From Acidilobaceae archaeon (GTDB lineage Archaea > Thermoproteota > Thermoprotei_A > Sulfolobales > Acidilobaceae), in the NCBI GenBank assembly GCA_027051095.1, contig JALUAM010000007.1, positions 23,720-87,719 of the forward strand: DNA of 64,000 bases, read 5' to 3'. The notes below the pieces were generated by a model, which saw nothing but the letters and a program-made list of their open reading frames with translations, did not search any database and was not told the DNA's origin. This document shows, piece by piece, positions 31,870 to 41,010 of the stretch (its first letter is position 1; each line of letters starts with the position of its first letter). A program made the position numbers and the translations under genes.

Positions 31870-33161
31870 CAGACTACCTAGAGCGCGCTGGCTACGAGAG
31901 GGTGGAAGGCGTCCTCTCGCGCGAATACGAGGTCTCAAGGCTCCTCGCTGAAAGGCAGGGTTGCGGGCCGGCTCTAGTGTTCAGCGTCGAGGGCTCCGAT
32001 CTTGAATCCGCGGGCAACGTGGTAGACACCAGGGAGAAGCTGTATAGGGCCCTCAGTGTGGAGGGCGACGAAGACGCTTATAAGAGGCTGCTGGAGGCCA
32101 TGTCCTCGCCCCGCCGGTTGAGCATCGTTGGCGCTCCTAAGCTCAGAGAGGCTCGGAGGGGTCTGCTGAGCCTGCCAGCGGTCAAGTTCTACGAGGGCGA
32201 GGCGGGCCTGTACCTCTCCGCGTCGATCTACATAGCGTGCTACGGGGGTATATGCAATGCTAGCATACATAGGACGCTAGTCCTGGGTGAGAAGGAGGCC
32301 ACCGCCAGGATAGTCCCAAGGCACCTATGGGCTCTCTACACTGAAGCTAGGCGGAGGGGCGAGGACTTACCCGTAACCATAGTTCTAGGAGTCCATCCAG
32401 CCGTCCTGCTGGCTGCAGCCTCCAGCCCCAGGCTGGGGGTCTTTGAGCTTGAGGTCGCGTCGAGGCTCCTCGGGGGCCTAGAGGCGTATGAAAGCCCGGT
32501 TCACGGCAACCCCGTGCCACTCGGCGCAGGAGCTGTCATAGAAGCGTGGATCACGGGCTCGACTGTGGACGAGGGCCCCTACGTCGACGCTTTGCTGACC
32601 TACGACAGGGTCAGGAAGCAGCCTCTCATAAGAGTCGAAGGCGTTTACATAGACCCCGACGGCATCGGCCACGTAATTCTGGGGGGTGGGCTGGAACACG
32701 CCATCCTAATGGGGTTTCCGAGGGAGGCCGCTATATGGGAGGCGGTCTCCAGAGCAGTTCCGAAGGTGAGGAAGGTCAGGTTGACTCCAGCCAGCGGTGG
32801 CTGGCTACACGCGGTAATATCTATAGAGAAGCAGCATGAGGGTGACGGTAAGACCGCTATAATGGCGGCCTTCGCAGCCCACCCAAGCCTGAAGCACGTG
32901 ATAGTTGTCGACTCTGACGTAGACCCCGACAACCCGTGGGAGGTGGAGTGGGCCATAGCCACACGCTTCCAAGCTGACAAGGACTTAGTCATAGTTAGGA
33001 ACGCTAGGGGGTCGACACTAGACCCTAGCTCCGAGGATGGGCTCACAGCTAAGATGGGGCTCGACGCGACTAAGCCGCTGAACGCGGGGCCCGGCTTCAA
33101 GAAGGGCGTCATACCTGGCCTCAAATCGTGGGGCTGCAGGGTGCGGGAGGGCCATGGCTAG
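31851..33161 (+). CDS. UbiD-family decarboxylase
   Basis: A 436-residue UbiD-like protein, the prenylated-FMN-dependent decarboxylase family. Recognisable are [39 protein letters not shown], the late block [45 protein letters not shown], and GLDATKPL. In crenarchaea a UbiD homologue decarboxylates trans-anhydromevalonate 5-phosphate in the modified mevalonate pathway first shown in Aeropyrum pernix. That is the leading functional guess here, but aromatic-acid decarboxylation is possible. The TTG start overlaps the preceding gene by 19 bases and the end overlaps the Nudix gene by eight. No UbiX flavin prenyltransferase is in the window. Confidence 0.85.
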   Translation: MASASLADYLERAGYERVEGVLSREYEVSRLLAERQGCGPALVFSVEGSDLESAGNVVDTREKLYRALSVEGDEDAYKRLLEAMSSPRRLSIVGAPKLREARRGLLSLPAVKFYEGEAGLYLSASIYIACYGGICNASIHRTLVLGEKEATARIVPRHLWALYTEARRRGEDLPVTIVLGVHPAVLLAAASSPRLGVFELEVASRLLGGLEAYESPVHGNPVPLGAGAVIEAWITGSTVDEGPYVDALLTYDRVRKQPLIRVEGVYIDPDGIGHVILGGGLEHAILMGFPREAAIWEAVSRAVPKVRKVRLTPASGGWLHAVISIEKQHEGDGKTAIMAAFAAHPSLKHVIVVDSDVDPDNPWEVEWAIATRFQADKDLVIVRNARGSTLDPSSEDGLTAKMGLDATKPLNAGPGFKKGVIPGLKSWGCRVREGHG

Positions 33162-33624
33162 GACCTACCCTAAAGCGCCCGTTGTGGGCGTGGGCGCCCT
33201 GGTCCTTGACTCGGGGCGGATACTGCTTGTCAGAAGAGCGTATCCTCCGGGGAAGGGGCTCTGGAGCGTGCCCGGCGGCCACGTAGAGCTGGGAGAGGGC
33301 TTGTTGGAGGCGGCCGAGAGGGAGCTGCTCGAGGAGACGGGCCTCGAGGGTGAAGCCCTTGGGGTGGTTAACGTTGACGACGCGATAACCATTGACGGGA
33401 GGGGGGTTAGGTATCACTTTGTGCTCATAACGGTGCTGGTAAGGGTCAAAGGCGGGATTCTAAGGCCCGGCGGCGACGCCCTCGAGGCCCGGTTTTTCAC
33501 CCTAGAGGAGGCTAAGAGGCTGGAGCTAACCCCCTCGACTAGGGGGCTTATAGAGAAGATCGAGAAGGGGCTTATATGCATTGATAGGCCCATACCCGTG
33601 AGGAGATACTCACCGAGGGACTGA
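33154..33624 (+). CDS. Nudix hydrolase
   Basis: A 156-residue protein with a perfect Nudix box, [25 protein letters not shown], preceded by [19 protein letters not shown] and GLWSVPG. Such enzymes hydrolyse nucleoside diphosphates linked to other groups; ADP-ribose or damaged dNTPs are the usual substrates for this small single-domain type. The ATG overlaps the UbiD gene by eight bases, so it is the third gene of the operon that begins with the RuvC-like protein. The substrate cannot be predicted. Confidence 0.9.
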   Translation: MARTYPKAPVVGVGALVLDSGRILLVRRAYPPGKGLWSVPGGHVELGEGLLEAAERELLEETGLEGEALGVVNVDDAITIDGRGVRYHFVLITVLVRVKGGILRPGGDALEARFFTLEEAKRLELTPSTRGLIEKIEKGLICIDRPIPVRRYSPRD

Positions 33625-33627
33625 GCG

Positions 33628-34764
33628 TTGTCACCCGGGGGCTGGTTCACCGGGTTCCAGGCCTATATGCCGAAGATGGCCAGGCTCATAGTCGACTATT
33701 GCCTAGAGCTGAAGCCCAGGGAGGAAGTAGTAATCCAGGCTACGGTAGAGTCTCTCGACTTGGCAAAGGCCATAGCGGTGGAGTCCGTGCTGAGAGGCGC
33801 CTACCCCTACGTGAGGGTTGGCTTCGAGGAGGTTGATGAGGCCCTCTACAAGGCGGCGCCCCGCGAGCTACTAGAGTACCTTCCCCGGATAGAGCTGTTC
33901 GTGAGGGAGAACGTAGACGCCCTGGTCAGCATAATAGCTCCGAGGCACCCCAAGCACCTCGCAGGAGTTGACCCAGAGAGGGTAGCAGCTAGGGCGGCCG
34001 CTACTAGGAAGCTAACAGAGGTCTTTATGAGGAGGGATGCAGAGGGCAGCCTCAAGTGGGTGGTCACGGCGTATCCAACCCCCGCTATGGCCCTTGAAGC
34101 CGGCATGAGCCCGGTGGAGATGGAGAGATTCGTATTCAAGGCCCTAAAGCTGTACGAGGACGATCCCGTAGAGGCTTGGAGAAGGCAGGCAGAGGGCCAA
34201 GAAAGGGTGAAGAGACTGCTCTCCAAGGCCTCGGAGCTTAGAGTCGTGGGCAGGGAAACAGACATAACTTTCAGGGTTGACGGAAGAACGTGGATCAACG
34301 ACGACGGCAAGCGTAACATGCCCGGGGGCGAGGTGTTCACGGCGCCGCACGAGGACGGCGTAGAAGGGGTCATCTACTACGAGTTCCCCCTGACGTGGAG
34401 GGGTGTCGAGCTGAGGGGCGTTAAGCTGACGTTCAGGCGTGGAGAGGTAGTCCAGGCGTTAGCCGAGGTGGGAGGGGAGTTCCTGGAGAAGCTGATCAAG
34501 GTGGATGAAGGCGCTAGGAGGCTCGGGGAGCTCGCCTTCGGCCTGAACTACGATATACAGAGGCACACGAAGATAGTCCTATTCGACGAGAAGATAGGCG
34601 GCACTATGCATACTGCCCTAGGCGCAGCGTACCCAGCCACGGGGGGCAGGAACCAGTCATCGATCCACGTGGATATAGTGAAGGACCTCCGGCGCGGGTC
34701 CAGGGTGTACGCTGACGGGGACCTGATCTTCGAGAATGGGAGGTTCCTAGTAGAGCTGGCGTGA
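33628..34764 (+). CDS. M29-family metallo-aminopeptidase
   Basis: A 378-residue thermophilic aminopeptidase (AmpS/aminopeptidase T family). The metal ligands are found in NMPGGEVFTAP, LGELAFGLN, GGTMHTALGAAYP and SSIHVDIVKDL, all conserved. The N-terminal Rossmann-like domain (ARLIVDYCLELKPREEVVIQATVES) is complete. It removes N-terminal residues, probably in peptide recycling. The TTG start is three bases after the Nudix stop, so it belongs to the same operon. The annotated start may be a few residues too long; a later ATG at 33667 (MPKMARLIVDYC) is the better match to relatives. Confidence 0.9.
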   Translation: MSPGGWFTGFQAYMPKMARLIVDYCLELKPREEVVIQATVESLDLAKAIAVESVLRGAYPYVRVGFEEVDEALYKAAPRELLEYLPRIELFVRENVDALVSIIAPRHPKHLAGVDPERVAARAAATRKLTEVFMRRDAEGSLKWVVTAYPTPAMALEAGMSPVEMERFVFKALKLYEDDPVEAWRRQAEGQERVKRLLSKASELRVVGRETDITFRVDGRTWINDDGKRNMPGGEVFTAPHEDGVEGVIYYEFPLTWRGVELRGVKLTFRRGEVVQALAEVGGEFLEKLIKVDEGARRLGELAFGLNYDIQRHTKIVLFDEKIGGTMHTALGAAYPATGGRNQSSIHVDIVKDLRRGSRVYADGDLIFENGRFLVELA

Positions 34765-34878
34765 GGGGAGGGTCGGCACCAGAAACCGTCTTCACCCCCA
34801 GTCGGGTCAGCTAATCGAGCCCTCCACATCCCCATGGTCGGAGAAGGGAAGCTCGGGTTTAAAACGTAGTTAGAAGAA

Positions 34879-35571
34879 TTATATGGGCCATCTCTCCATC
34901 CTATAGGCCATCTCCCAGAACATGTACTCGTAGCGTGTGGCTGTCTTAAATATATACGAGAGCGTTTTATAGTCTCCCCCGTAGGCCTCGTAGAGCCTGT
35001 CTATGAGCGCTCTATATTCGTCTACAGCCTTGCCATAATCGTCGCTTAGGTAGACTGAGGCCCACCGCCTGTAAAGATCTACAGTGTTAGACTCTAGCCT
35101 GCCCCTGTTATGGAGTGCTATGTCCCTGTAGCTCCAGTAGCAGGGCAGCAGGGCTACCAGGCACTCAACTATGGTGCCTGTAGAGCACGTAGCTAGCATG
35201 AAGTCAACGTAGGCCCTGTTGGTGGGCGCGGGCTCTGCCTTTAGCACGTCGTCCATGCTGAGACCCAGCTCCTTTAGGAGGGACTCGTAGTTCCTCATCT
35301 CGGTGGTAGCCAGGAAGTGGGCGTGCTCCAGCGCCAGCCTTGACGCCTCGAAGGGGGCTAGCTTTGAGGCAGCTATGCTGAGGCTCCTGACAAGCCCCAC
35401 AAGGTAGTTGTAGTCCTGGACAGCGTAGAACCTAAACTTCTCCAGGGGCAGCCTACCCTCGTATAGTTCAACTACGAAGGGGTGCTCGAGAAGCCTCTTC
35501 CAGAGCCCCCAGTGCTCCTCCCTAAGTTTCTCGCTTAGCCTCAAAGCCGCCACCAGCGAGGCTAATACCAC
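34879..35571 (-). CDS. tenA: TenA/thiaminase-II family protein
   Basis: A 230-residue all-helical protein. Active-site residues expected of TenA are visible: aspartate in FYAVQDYNYLVGL, the nucleophilic cysteine in ALLPCYWSY, and the late glutamate in YEYMFWEMAY. TenA hydrolyses aminopyrimidine derivatives for thiamine salvage. ATG or equivalent start at 35571, with ccaccggggatag-type sequence upstream. The convergent 114-base gap to the aminopeptidase contains a symmetrical gtttaaaac and no clear gene. Confidence 0.88.
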   Translation of the reverse strand: MVLASLVAALRLSEKLREEHWGLWKRLLEHPFVVELYEGRLPLEKFRFYAVQDYNYLVGLVRSLSIAASKLAPFEASRLALEHAHFLATTEMRNYESLLKELGLSMDDVLKAEPAPTNRAYVDFMLATCSTGTIVECLVALLPCYWSYRDIALHNRGRLESNTVDLYRRWASVYLSDDYGKAVDEYRALIDRLYEAYGGDYKTLSYIFKTATRYEYMFWEMAYRMERWPI

Positions 35572-35608
35572 CGGGGATAGTTAAAAACAGGCATAGACGG
35601 GTTGCAGA

Positions 35609-35815
35609 TTATAGTTCCGCGTCGACTACGACTTTTTCTTCGGCCCTGAACCCTATGCGGGCGTGCGTGCCGTCGCAATAGGGCTTGTTAGACGAGCCCC
35701 CGCATCGGCACAGGGCAGCCACTGTTTTCCCACCGATTTCAACTAGTATGGGGCCGTTCCTCAGGGCTACTATCCTCAGCCGCTTCTTACCCTCACCAGC
35801 CACCTTGCTCACCAT
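35609..35815 (-). CDS. CDGSH iron-sulfur domain protein (mitoNEET-like)
   Basis: A 68-residue protein with one CDGSH domain: CRCGGSSNKPYCDGTHARIGF provides the three Cys and one His ligands of a redox-labile [2Fe-2S] cluster. The preceding RNGPILVEIGGKTVAAL strand pair is typical of the short prokaryotic version. It has no membrane anchor. The role in archaea is unknown; electron transfer or cluster transfer is assumed. ATG start. A small palindrome ATTG-n5-CAAT lies just upstream (about 35832) near the expected promoter. Confidence 0.92.
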   Translation of the reverse strand: MVSKVAGEGKKRLRIVALRNGPILVEIGGKTVAALCRCGGSSNKPYCDGTHARIGFRAEEKVVVDAEL

Positions 35816-35906
35816 TTGAAAGCTACTTTACATTGTAAACCAATATTATCCCTGTGATGCGAGACGGTACTGTCACGACTTACGGGGCCTGTTAAAAACG
35901 TTACGA

Positions 35907-35947
35907 GATGGGGGCCTCGGAGGCCTACTCTAGCTCATCCCCCCATC
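35907..35947. repeat. Inverted repeat in a 396-base intergenic region
   Basis: GATGGGGG and CCCCCATC bracket ggcctcggaggcc, so two nested stems are possible. A TATA-like gttaaaaacg lies just upstream on the plus strand. It could be a small RNA or a terminator. The rest of the gap (35816-36211) holds a tandem copy of caacgaatag (about 36054-36075) and the promoter of the ABC operon; I see no gene. Confidence 0.3.
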
Positions 35948-36153
35948 GCCAGTCAACGCCCTCCTCATAGGCCCCCGCTAACTGTAGTGTACTCTACGGG
36001 ATAAAGTTGGCAGGGAGGGCCCCCGCCGCTATAGCAGAGTCTAACGCGCCTTCAACGAATAGCCAACGAATAGCTTGTATTACATAGACAATGTTGAAGG
36101 GTTAAGAAGATTTGTATAGTGGGCCGCGTTATATCGTAGAACATTCCAGCATC

Positions 36154-36162
36154 TTTTTAAAA
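36154..36162 (+). promoter_or_regulatory. TATA box of the sugar-type ABC operon
   Basis: The sequence tttttaaaa predicts transcription from about 36185, giving a leader of about 26 bases. In it, caggggggtg-like purines (36195-36204) serve as the Shine-Dalgarno seven bases before the ATG at 36212. Confidence 0.6.
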
Positions 36163-36211
36163 CCCCTGGTGTATGCATTATTGTATTCGAGCGTTCAGGG
36201 GGTGTCCCTGA

Positions 36212-37954
36212 ATGGCTCAGAATAGACAGCTGCTCCTAATCGCTGTCGGCATCGTTGCAATAATCATAGTTATAGGTGCTATAATATTAGCTACTAGGGG
36301 CGGCGAGCAGCCCGCCCCCGAGGAGGCTCCTGAGACGCCGCCGGCAGAGACGCCTAGGGAGGAGGCTACACCCACGCCTAGGGAGGAAGCGCCTGCTAAG
36401 CCGGAGCTGAAGCCTCTGACCGGTAATGTCGAAGAGGATATAGTAAACATTGCTAAATATCTGGAAGCCTTTGGCGTGAAGGAGGTCACGTATAAGGTCC
36501 ACGGCGCTGGTGACCCGAACAGTATAATGAGGGTTTACGGCGTCGTAGAGGCGGCTGCAAGGCTCAACAAGATACTAGAGGAGAACGGGATGGACCTGAG
36601 AATCAACGTTGAGATAGTAGACTTCTCTGCGAGGGCTGACGAGCCCGCTGAGAGGTTCCAGCAGAGCTTCCCGCTGAGGCAGGAAGCCGACATAATCGCT
36701 GTCAGCTTCAGGTGGATCGCGACCTTCGCTGAGGAGGGCTACCTGCTCGACATAACAGAGTATGTGAACGCTTATAAGAACACCGAGCTAGCAGACTACT
36801 TCGAGAGCCTGTGGGCCAGCGTGACCTACAAGGGCAGGATCTACGCTCTGCCGCAGGACACCGAGGCGAGGCCCCTGTACATAATAAGGGCTGTGCTGGA
36901 GTGCGCCGGCTACGACCCGGACGACGTGGCTAGGAGGATCGACGCCGGCGAGATAACGTGGCGTGAGATCTTCCAGATCGCTGAGGACGTGAAGGAGAAG
37001 GGCTGCGCTGAGTGGGGCGTCCTACACAGGAAGGGCACCGCCCATCCAGACCTGGTCCAGTTCTACTACGCCTTCGGCGGCAGCTTCACGGGCCCCGACC
37101 CCGAGAAGCTCTACCTAGACGTAGACGCCCTCTACAAGTGGCTGGCGGTCGAGTACGCCCTGGCTAGGGCCGGCCTGACCCCCGAGAACATGATGGAGTG
37201 GGACTGGGGCAAGCAGATACACCCCACAGTTGTGAACGGCAATACCGCCTTCTGGATCGGCGGCGTGTGGCACTGGACCGAGTGGCAGACTAAGAAGTAC
37301 TTCACGGACCCGCAGACGGGCGAGCTTAGAAGCCTGACTCCTGAGGAGGTGAAGGAGAAGTTCGCCTACAGCCTGTTCCCGGCTGGCGAGCCCGGCCTGA
37401 AGCCCGTGACCCTCAGCCAGCCCTTCGTCTGGATGATAAGCGCTAACGCGGGCAAGTTCAACCCGAACTACGAGGAGCTGAAGGAGGCCTACCACAGGAT
37501 AGCGTTCCTGCTTATAGTGAAGGCCAACGACCCCGACCTGGTAGCGATCCACAGCATAGTCAGCGCCCACATACCGATTAGGCAGAAGGCAGCCGAGCTG
37601 ATGGAGGACCCAGAGTTCCTGAACAAGCTGGCGACCGGCAACCTGGACATGTTCGTGTCTAAGGAGGTTGCAAACGCCTTCGTGGAGATAGCCAAGAAGA
37701 CTGCGCACCCGATCAACATAGAGTTCCTGAAGAACACAGCCTACATGCTAGAGTACACTAATATAACGCCTCTGCACCCGGCCTACCAGCCGCTAGCAGA
37801 TATATTCAAGGAGGCTGTGGACTTCGTGCTGAAGGGCCAGATGACGCCGGAGGAGGCCACAGAGTACGTGCTCCAGAAGATAAGGGCCGACCCGGAGCTG
37901 GCAGCCATGATTGAGGTGAGAGGCGAGATACCTCAGGGATGGAGCTTCCCGTGA
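36212..37954 (+). CDS. ABC transporter extracellular binding protein, family 1 (sugar-type)
   Basis: A 580-residue lipobox-less binding protein. The N-terminal helix LLLIAVGIVAIIIVIGAIILAT anchors it in the membrane. A Pro/Thr/Glu-rich linker (about residues 30-70: EEAPETPPAETPREEATPTP) then spaces the binding domain from the cell surface and is a likely glycosylation target. The body has family-1 features such as ADIIAVSFRWIATFAEEGYLLDITEYV, AFWIGGVWHWTEW and the late ASN-type helices. Aromatic-rich segments favour an oligosaccharide ligand. Codon use in the body is very strongly GC-ending, suggesting high expression. Two permease genes follow. Confidence 0.85.
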   Translation: MAQNRQLLLIAVGIVAIIIVIGAIILATRGGEQPAPEEAPETPPAETPREEATPTPREEAPAKPELKPLTGNVEEDIVNIAKYLEAFGVKEVTYKVHGAGDPNSIMRVYGVVEAAARLNKILEENGMDLRINVEIVDFSARADEPAERFQQSFPLRQEADIIAVSFRWIATFAEEGYLLDITEYVNAYKNTELADYFESLWASVTYKGRIYALPQDTEARPLYIIRAVLECAGYDPDDVARRIDAGEITWREIFQIAEDVKEKGCAEWGVLHRKGTAHPDLVQFYYAFGGSFTGPDPEKLYLDVDALYKWLAVEYALARAGLTPENMMEWDWGKQIHPTVVNGNTAFWIGGVWHWTEWQTKKYFTDPQTGELRSLTPEEVKEKFAYSLFPAGEPGLKPVTLSQPFVWMISANAGKFNPNYEELKEAYHRIAFLLIVKANDPDLVAIHSIVSAHIPIRQKAAELMEDPEFLNKLATGNLDMFVSKEVANAFVEIAKKTAHPINIEFLKNTAYMLEYTNITPLHPAYQPLADIFKEAVDFVLKGQMTPEEATEYVLQKIRADPELAAMIEVRGEIPQGWSFP

Positions 37955-37965
37955 GGGGGTGAATC

Positions 37966-38904
37966 TTGAGTAAAACCCGTATTTTAACCCTCGCGTTTTT
38001 CCTGGGCCCCGCTACAGCCCTCGTTGTCTTCTTCTTCGTCTTCCCCCTTATACTTACGATTTACATAAGCTTCACCGACATGAGGAACTGGAACGTCGAG
38101 AGGTATGCGAACGACATAGTGGGCCTTAAGAACTACGAGGCCCTCGTCCATCTCTCCAGGTATGACCCAAAGTTTGAGAGCGCGGTTATAACGACAATAG
38201 TGTTCGTTACGGTAACACTGTTCATAAACGTGGTCGGGGGCCTCACGCTAGCCATATTAACCTACTTCCTCGAGGAGAGGGTCTCCCTCTCCTTCAGGCT
38301 GCTATGGCTGCTGCCTAGGATGACGCCTGTAGCCGTATACAGCCTGCTATGGTACTACTTTTTCCACAGTAGTAATATAGGGACGCTTAACAGGATTTTT
38401 ATGTCCCTGGGCATAATAGAGGAGCCGATTGCATGGGGCTCCTATAACTTGCCCCTCGGGACCTGGGCCATACTCATATTTGTCAACGGCCTCGTCGGGG
38501 TTAGCTTTGGCATGATTATCTTCTACAGCGCGATAAGGAGCATACCATGGGAGTATATAGCCGCTGCTCGGGTCGACGGGGCGGGCAACCTGACCCTGAT
38601 AAGGAGCATAATACTCCCCCAGCTCAGATGGCACATAATGTTCGTCACGGTCTGGCAGATGCTAAGCCTGCTGACAACATACGCCCACATATTCCTACTC
38701 TACGAGTGGGGCACGATTGACAGGATATGGGGTCAGACGTGGAGCCTGCTAGTCTTCACTACGGCGTTCGGCGACATCAAGAGGCAGGGGCTAGCGGCGG
38801 CTGCAGCTACAGTGCTGGTGGTGATAGGTATAGTGCTGGGTCTCATAGCCTTGAGGCTGCTAGGCTTCCAGAGGATGATGACTATCCCGAGGGGTGAGAT
38901 CTAA
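37966..38904 (+). CDS. ABC transporter permease, MalF/UgpA-like
   Basis: A 312-residue permease with six predicted helices, beginning LTLAFFLGPATALVVFFFVFPLILTIYISFTD, the usual MalF-class opening. The ATPase-coupling loop is WEYIAAARVDGAGNLTLIRSIILPQL. TTG start 11 bases after the binding protein gene, preceded by gagggggtgaatc. Its stop overlaps the next permease by one base. Together they form the channel of a carbohydrate importer. No ATPase gene of the MalK type accompanies them. Confidence 0.88.
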   Translation: MSKTRILTLAFFLGPATALVVFFFVFPLILTIYISFTDMRNWNVERYANDIVGLKNYEALVHLSRYDPKFESAVITTIVFVTVTLFINVVGGLTLAILTYFLEERVSLSFRLLWLLPRMTPVAVYSLLWYYFFHSSNIGTLNRIFMSLGIIEEPIAWGSYNLPLGTWAILIFVNGLVGVSFGMIIFYSAIRSIPWEYIAAARVDGAGNLTLIRSIILPQLRWHIMFVTVWQMLSLLTTYAHIFLLYEWGTIDRIWGQTWSLLVFTTAFGDIKRQGLAAAAATVLVVIGIVLGLIALRLLGFQRMMTIPRGEI

Positions 38905-39809
38905 TGGCGGGTCCCGCGGGTGAGGTCCTAGCCGCCACGGTGTCTAGGAGGCTGAAGATAGTTATAGCCCTGGCCCTTCTGACAGCGAGTACGCCCATAC
39001 TGCTAACCTATGGCCTCCTCATAATCAGTAGCTTCAGCGAGAACATGGTCACAGACCCTCTGCTGAGGGATCTCAGCCCCACCCTCTCAAACTGGATCAC
39101 GTTCCTCCAGGGCAGGCTGACCTACGCGCCTGAGGGGCTGGAGAGGAACGTGGTAGAGATGGTAGTGGTTACGCTTGTGGTCGCCCTCGGCGTAGCATTC
39201 ACCGCGACCCTGGTCAGCCTCCTGGCGGCCTACAGTATTTCTAGGATGAACTTCAGGGGGAGGAGGGTCTTCACGGCGAGCCTCATACTGTTGCATGCGT
39301 TCCCGGGGGTAGCTCTGATCATAGGCGTCTACATGGTGTTCCTCAGCGTAGGCAAAGCCTTGGGCCTCCTGGGCAACGAGTTCTACGCACTCACATACGT
39401 GATACTTGCGAGAGCCGCGCTGGAGGTGCCAATGGCAACGTGGCTCTTCAAGGGCTTCTTCGACAAGATACCCTGGGAGATCGAGTGGAGCGCTCTGGTC
39501 GACGGCGCCTCGAGGGTCACTGTGTGGAGGAAGATACTGGTGCCGATGGTAAAGCCCGGGATAGCGGCTGTCCTAATATTCACGTTCCTGGCGGGCTGGG
39601 AGGAGTTCATATACTTCTACGTGTTCCTGGCCCCCCTGGGCATAGACAGCCTGCCCACGTTCATAGAGGAGATTGTGGGCGCGGCGGAGTACTACCAGCT
39701 GACAATAGTGGCGGCGGCCGGCACGTTCTACCTGCTTCCCACGATCATCTTCTTCGTGTTCACCCAGAAGCTGCTGCTGGAGGCCTATAGCGGGGGCCTC
39801 AAGGGGTAA
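38904..39809 (+). CDS. ABC transporter permease, MalG/UgpE-like
   Basis: A 301-residue partner permease. It has the first helix RLKIVIALALLTASTPILLTYGLLII, the periplasmic loop TLSNWITFLQGRL and the coupling loop WEIEWSALVDGASRVTVWRKILVPMVKPG. The ATG overlaps the MalF-like stop. It closes the three-gene operon; the following gene (radical SAM) begins after a 49-base gap with its own TATA (ttttataattatac). The ATPase must be supplied in trans, a known habit for MsmK-like shared ATPases. Confidence 0.88.
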   Translation: MAGPAGEVLAATVSRRLKIVIALALLTASTPILLTYGLLIISSFSENMVTDPLLRDLSPTLSNWITFLQGRLTYAPEGLERNVVEMVVVTLVVALGVAFTATLVSLLAAYSISRMNFRGRRVFTASLILLHAFPGVALIIGVYMVFLSVGKALGLLGNEFYALTYVILARAALEVPMATWLFKGFFDKIPWEIEWSALVDGASRVTVWRKILVPMVKPGIAAVLIFTFLAGWEEFIYFYVFLAPLGIDSLPTFIEEIVGAAEYYQLTIVAAAGTFYLLPTIIFFVFTQKLLLEAYSGGLKG

Positions 39810-39858
39810 AGCCCTTCCCCTAGCCTGCGGCTTTTTATAATTATACGGGGGTTGAGGG

Positions 39859-41010
39859 TTGGTTGTGTGGTCCGCGGTAGAGTGGTACATTGTGAGGCCT
39901 GACGCCATAACAGTGTGGAGGGAGTACCCCGAGGTAGAGGAGAGGCTCTCCTGGTACGTGAGGGTTATGAGGGGTGAGGCGCCGCCGAAGTACAAGATAG
40001 TGCGGTCCATGGAGGCCCCGTTCTCCAGTGTGACCGAGATAGGGGAGGCTTCTACAGAGGACCTCTGGAGGGTCCATGAGAGGCTCGCGGGCGAGTTTAG
40101 GAGGCTCTGGAGGGAGCTGAGGGAGGGCGGCGGCGAGGACCTTAGAGTATCGGATGTGGAGCCAAGCTTCCTGGACGTGAAGATCGAGATAATGAATAGG
40201 ATGGCAAGTCCCTGCTACCTATGCGAGAGGAGGTGCGGCGTCGAGAGGGCTAAGGGCAAGAGGGGCGCCTGCAGGCTCGCATGGGAGACCTATGTGCACA
40301 GCGCCTTCCTACACCTGGGCGAGGAGGCGCCGCTGGTGCCCAGCGGCACGATATTCTACGGGGGCTGCAACTTGACATGCGTCTTCTGCCAGAACTGGGA
40401 TGTGAGCCAGTGGAAGGCGAGGGACGCTCTGAAAGTGACTCCACAGGAGCTGGGGGAGATTCAGGATAAGCTAGCGAGGCTGGGAGCCAGGAACATAAAC
40501 CACGTAGGCGGCGATCCCGTTCCCAGCCTCCACGCAATCGTTGAGAGCATGAAGTACGCCAGACACGACAGGCCCCAGCTCTGGAACAGCAACATGTACA
40601 TGAGCTTAGAGGCCCTGGAGGTCCTAGTCGACCTGATAGACATATGGCTCCCGGACCTCAAGTTCGGCAACGACAAGTGCGCTATGAGGCTTGCAGCCGT
40701 GCCCAGGTACTGGGAGGTCACAACCAGGAACATAAAGATAGCGGCGGAGCACGGCGACATGATAATAAGGCACCTAGTCATGCCGGGCCATGTAGACTGC
40801 TGCACGCTCCCAGTGCTGGAGTGGATAGCTAGGGAGATGCCCAAGGATAGGATCCTAGTCAACGTTATGGACCAGTACCACCCCGACAACCTGGTTCTGA
40901 GGAGCCCGTGGAAGTGGAGGGAGCTTACGAGGAGGCCCACAGAGGAGGAGATTAGGCGGGCGAGAGAGTACGCCACAAAGCTTGGCCTGCTATGGGAGCC
41001 AGTCGCCTAG
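39859..41010 (+). CDS. Radical SAM protein, PflA-like (pyruvate-formate-lyase-activase-related)
   Basis: A 383-residue protein. The radical-SAM cluster is GGCNLTCVFCQNWDVSQW (CxxxCxxC). Before it lies a four-cysteine motif, CYLCERRCGVERAKGKRGACRL, typical of the PflX/MJ0804 branch of activase-like proteins. Downstream are VGGDPVPSLHAIVESM and WLPDLKFGNDKCA. The first 110 residues form an extra N-terminal segment without motifs. No glycyl-radical enzyme is in the window, and archaeal members have no confirmed partner. TTG start; TATA at about 39832. It ends directly against the convergent ANL gene (stops adjacent). Confidence 0.82.
   Translation: MVVWSAVEWYIVRPDAITVWREYPEVEERLSWYVRVMRGEAPPKYKIVRSMEAPFSSVTEIGEASTEDLWRVHERLAGEFRRLWRELREGGGEDLRVSDVEPSFLDVKIEIMNRMASPCYLCERRCGVERAKGKRGACRLAWETYVHSAFLHLGEEAPLVPSGTIFYGGCNLTCVFCQNWDVSQWKARDALKVTPQELGEIQDKLARLGARNINHVGGDPVPSLHAIVESMKYARHDRPQLWNSNMYMSLEALEVLVDLIDIWLPDLKFGNDKCAMRLAAVPRYWEVTTRNIKIAAEHGDMIIRHLVMPGHVDCCTLPVLEWIAREMPKDRILVNVMDQYHPDNLVLRSPWKWRELTRRPTEEEIRRAREYATKLGLLWEPVA

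Noticed and set aside
34765-34878. Possible minus-strand box C/D sRNA (CTGA followed by GTGAAGA) with a symmetrical gtttaaaac TATA
   Set aside because: No good first C box, only six bases between C' and a CTGG, and no terminal stem; the spacing is wrong for a guide RNA.
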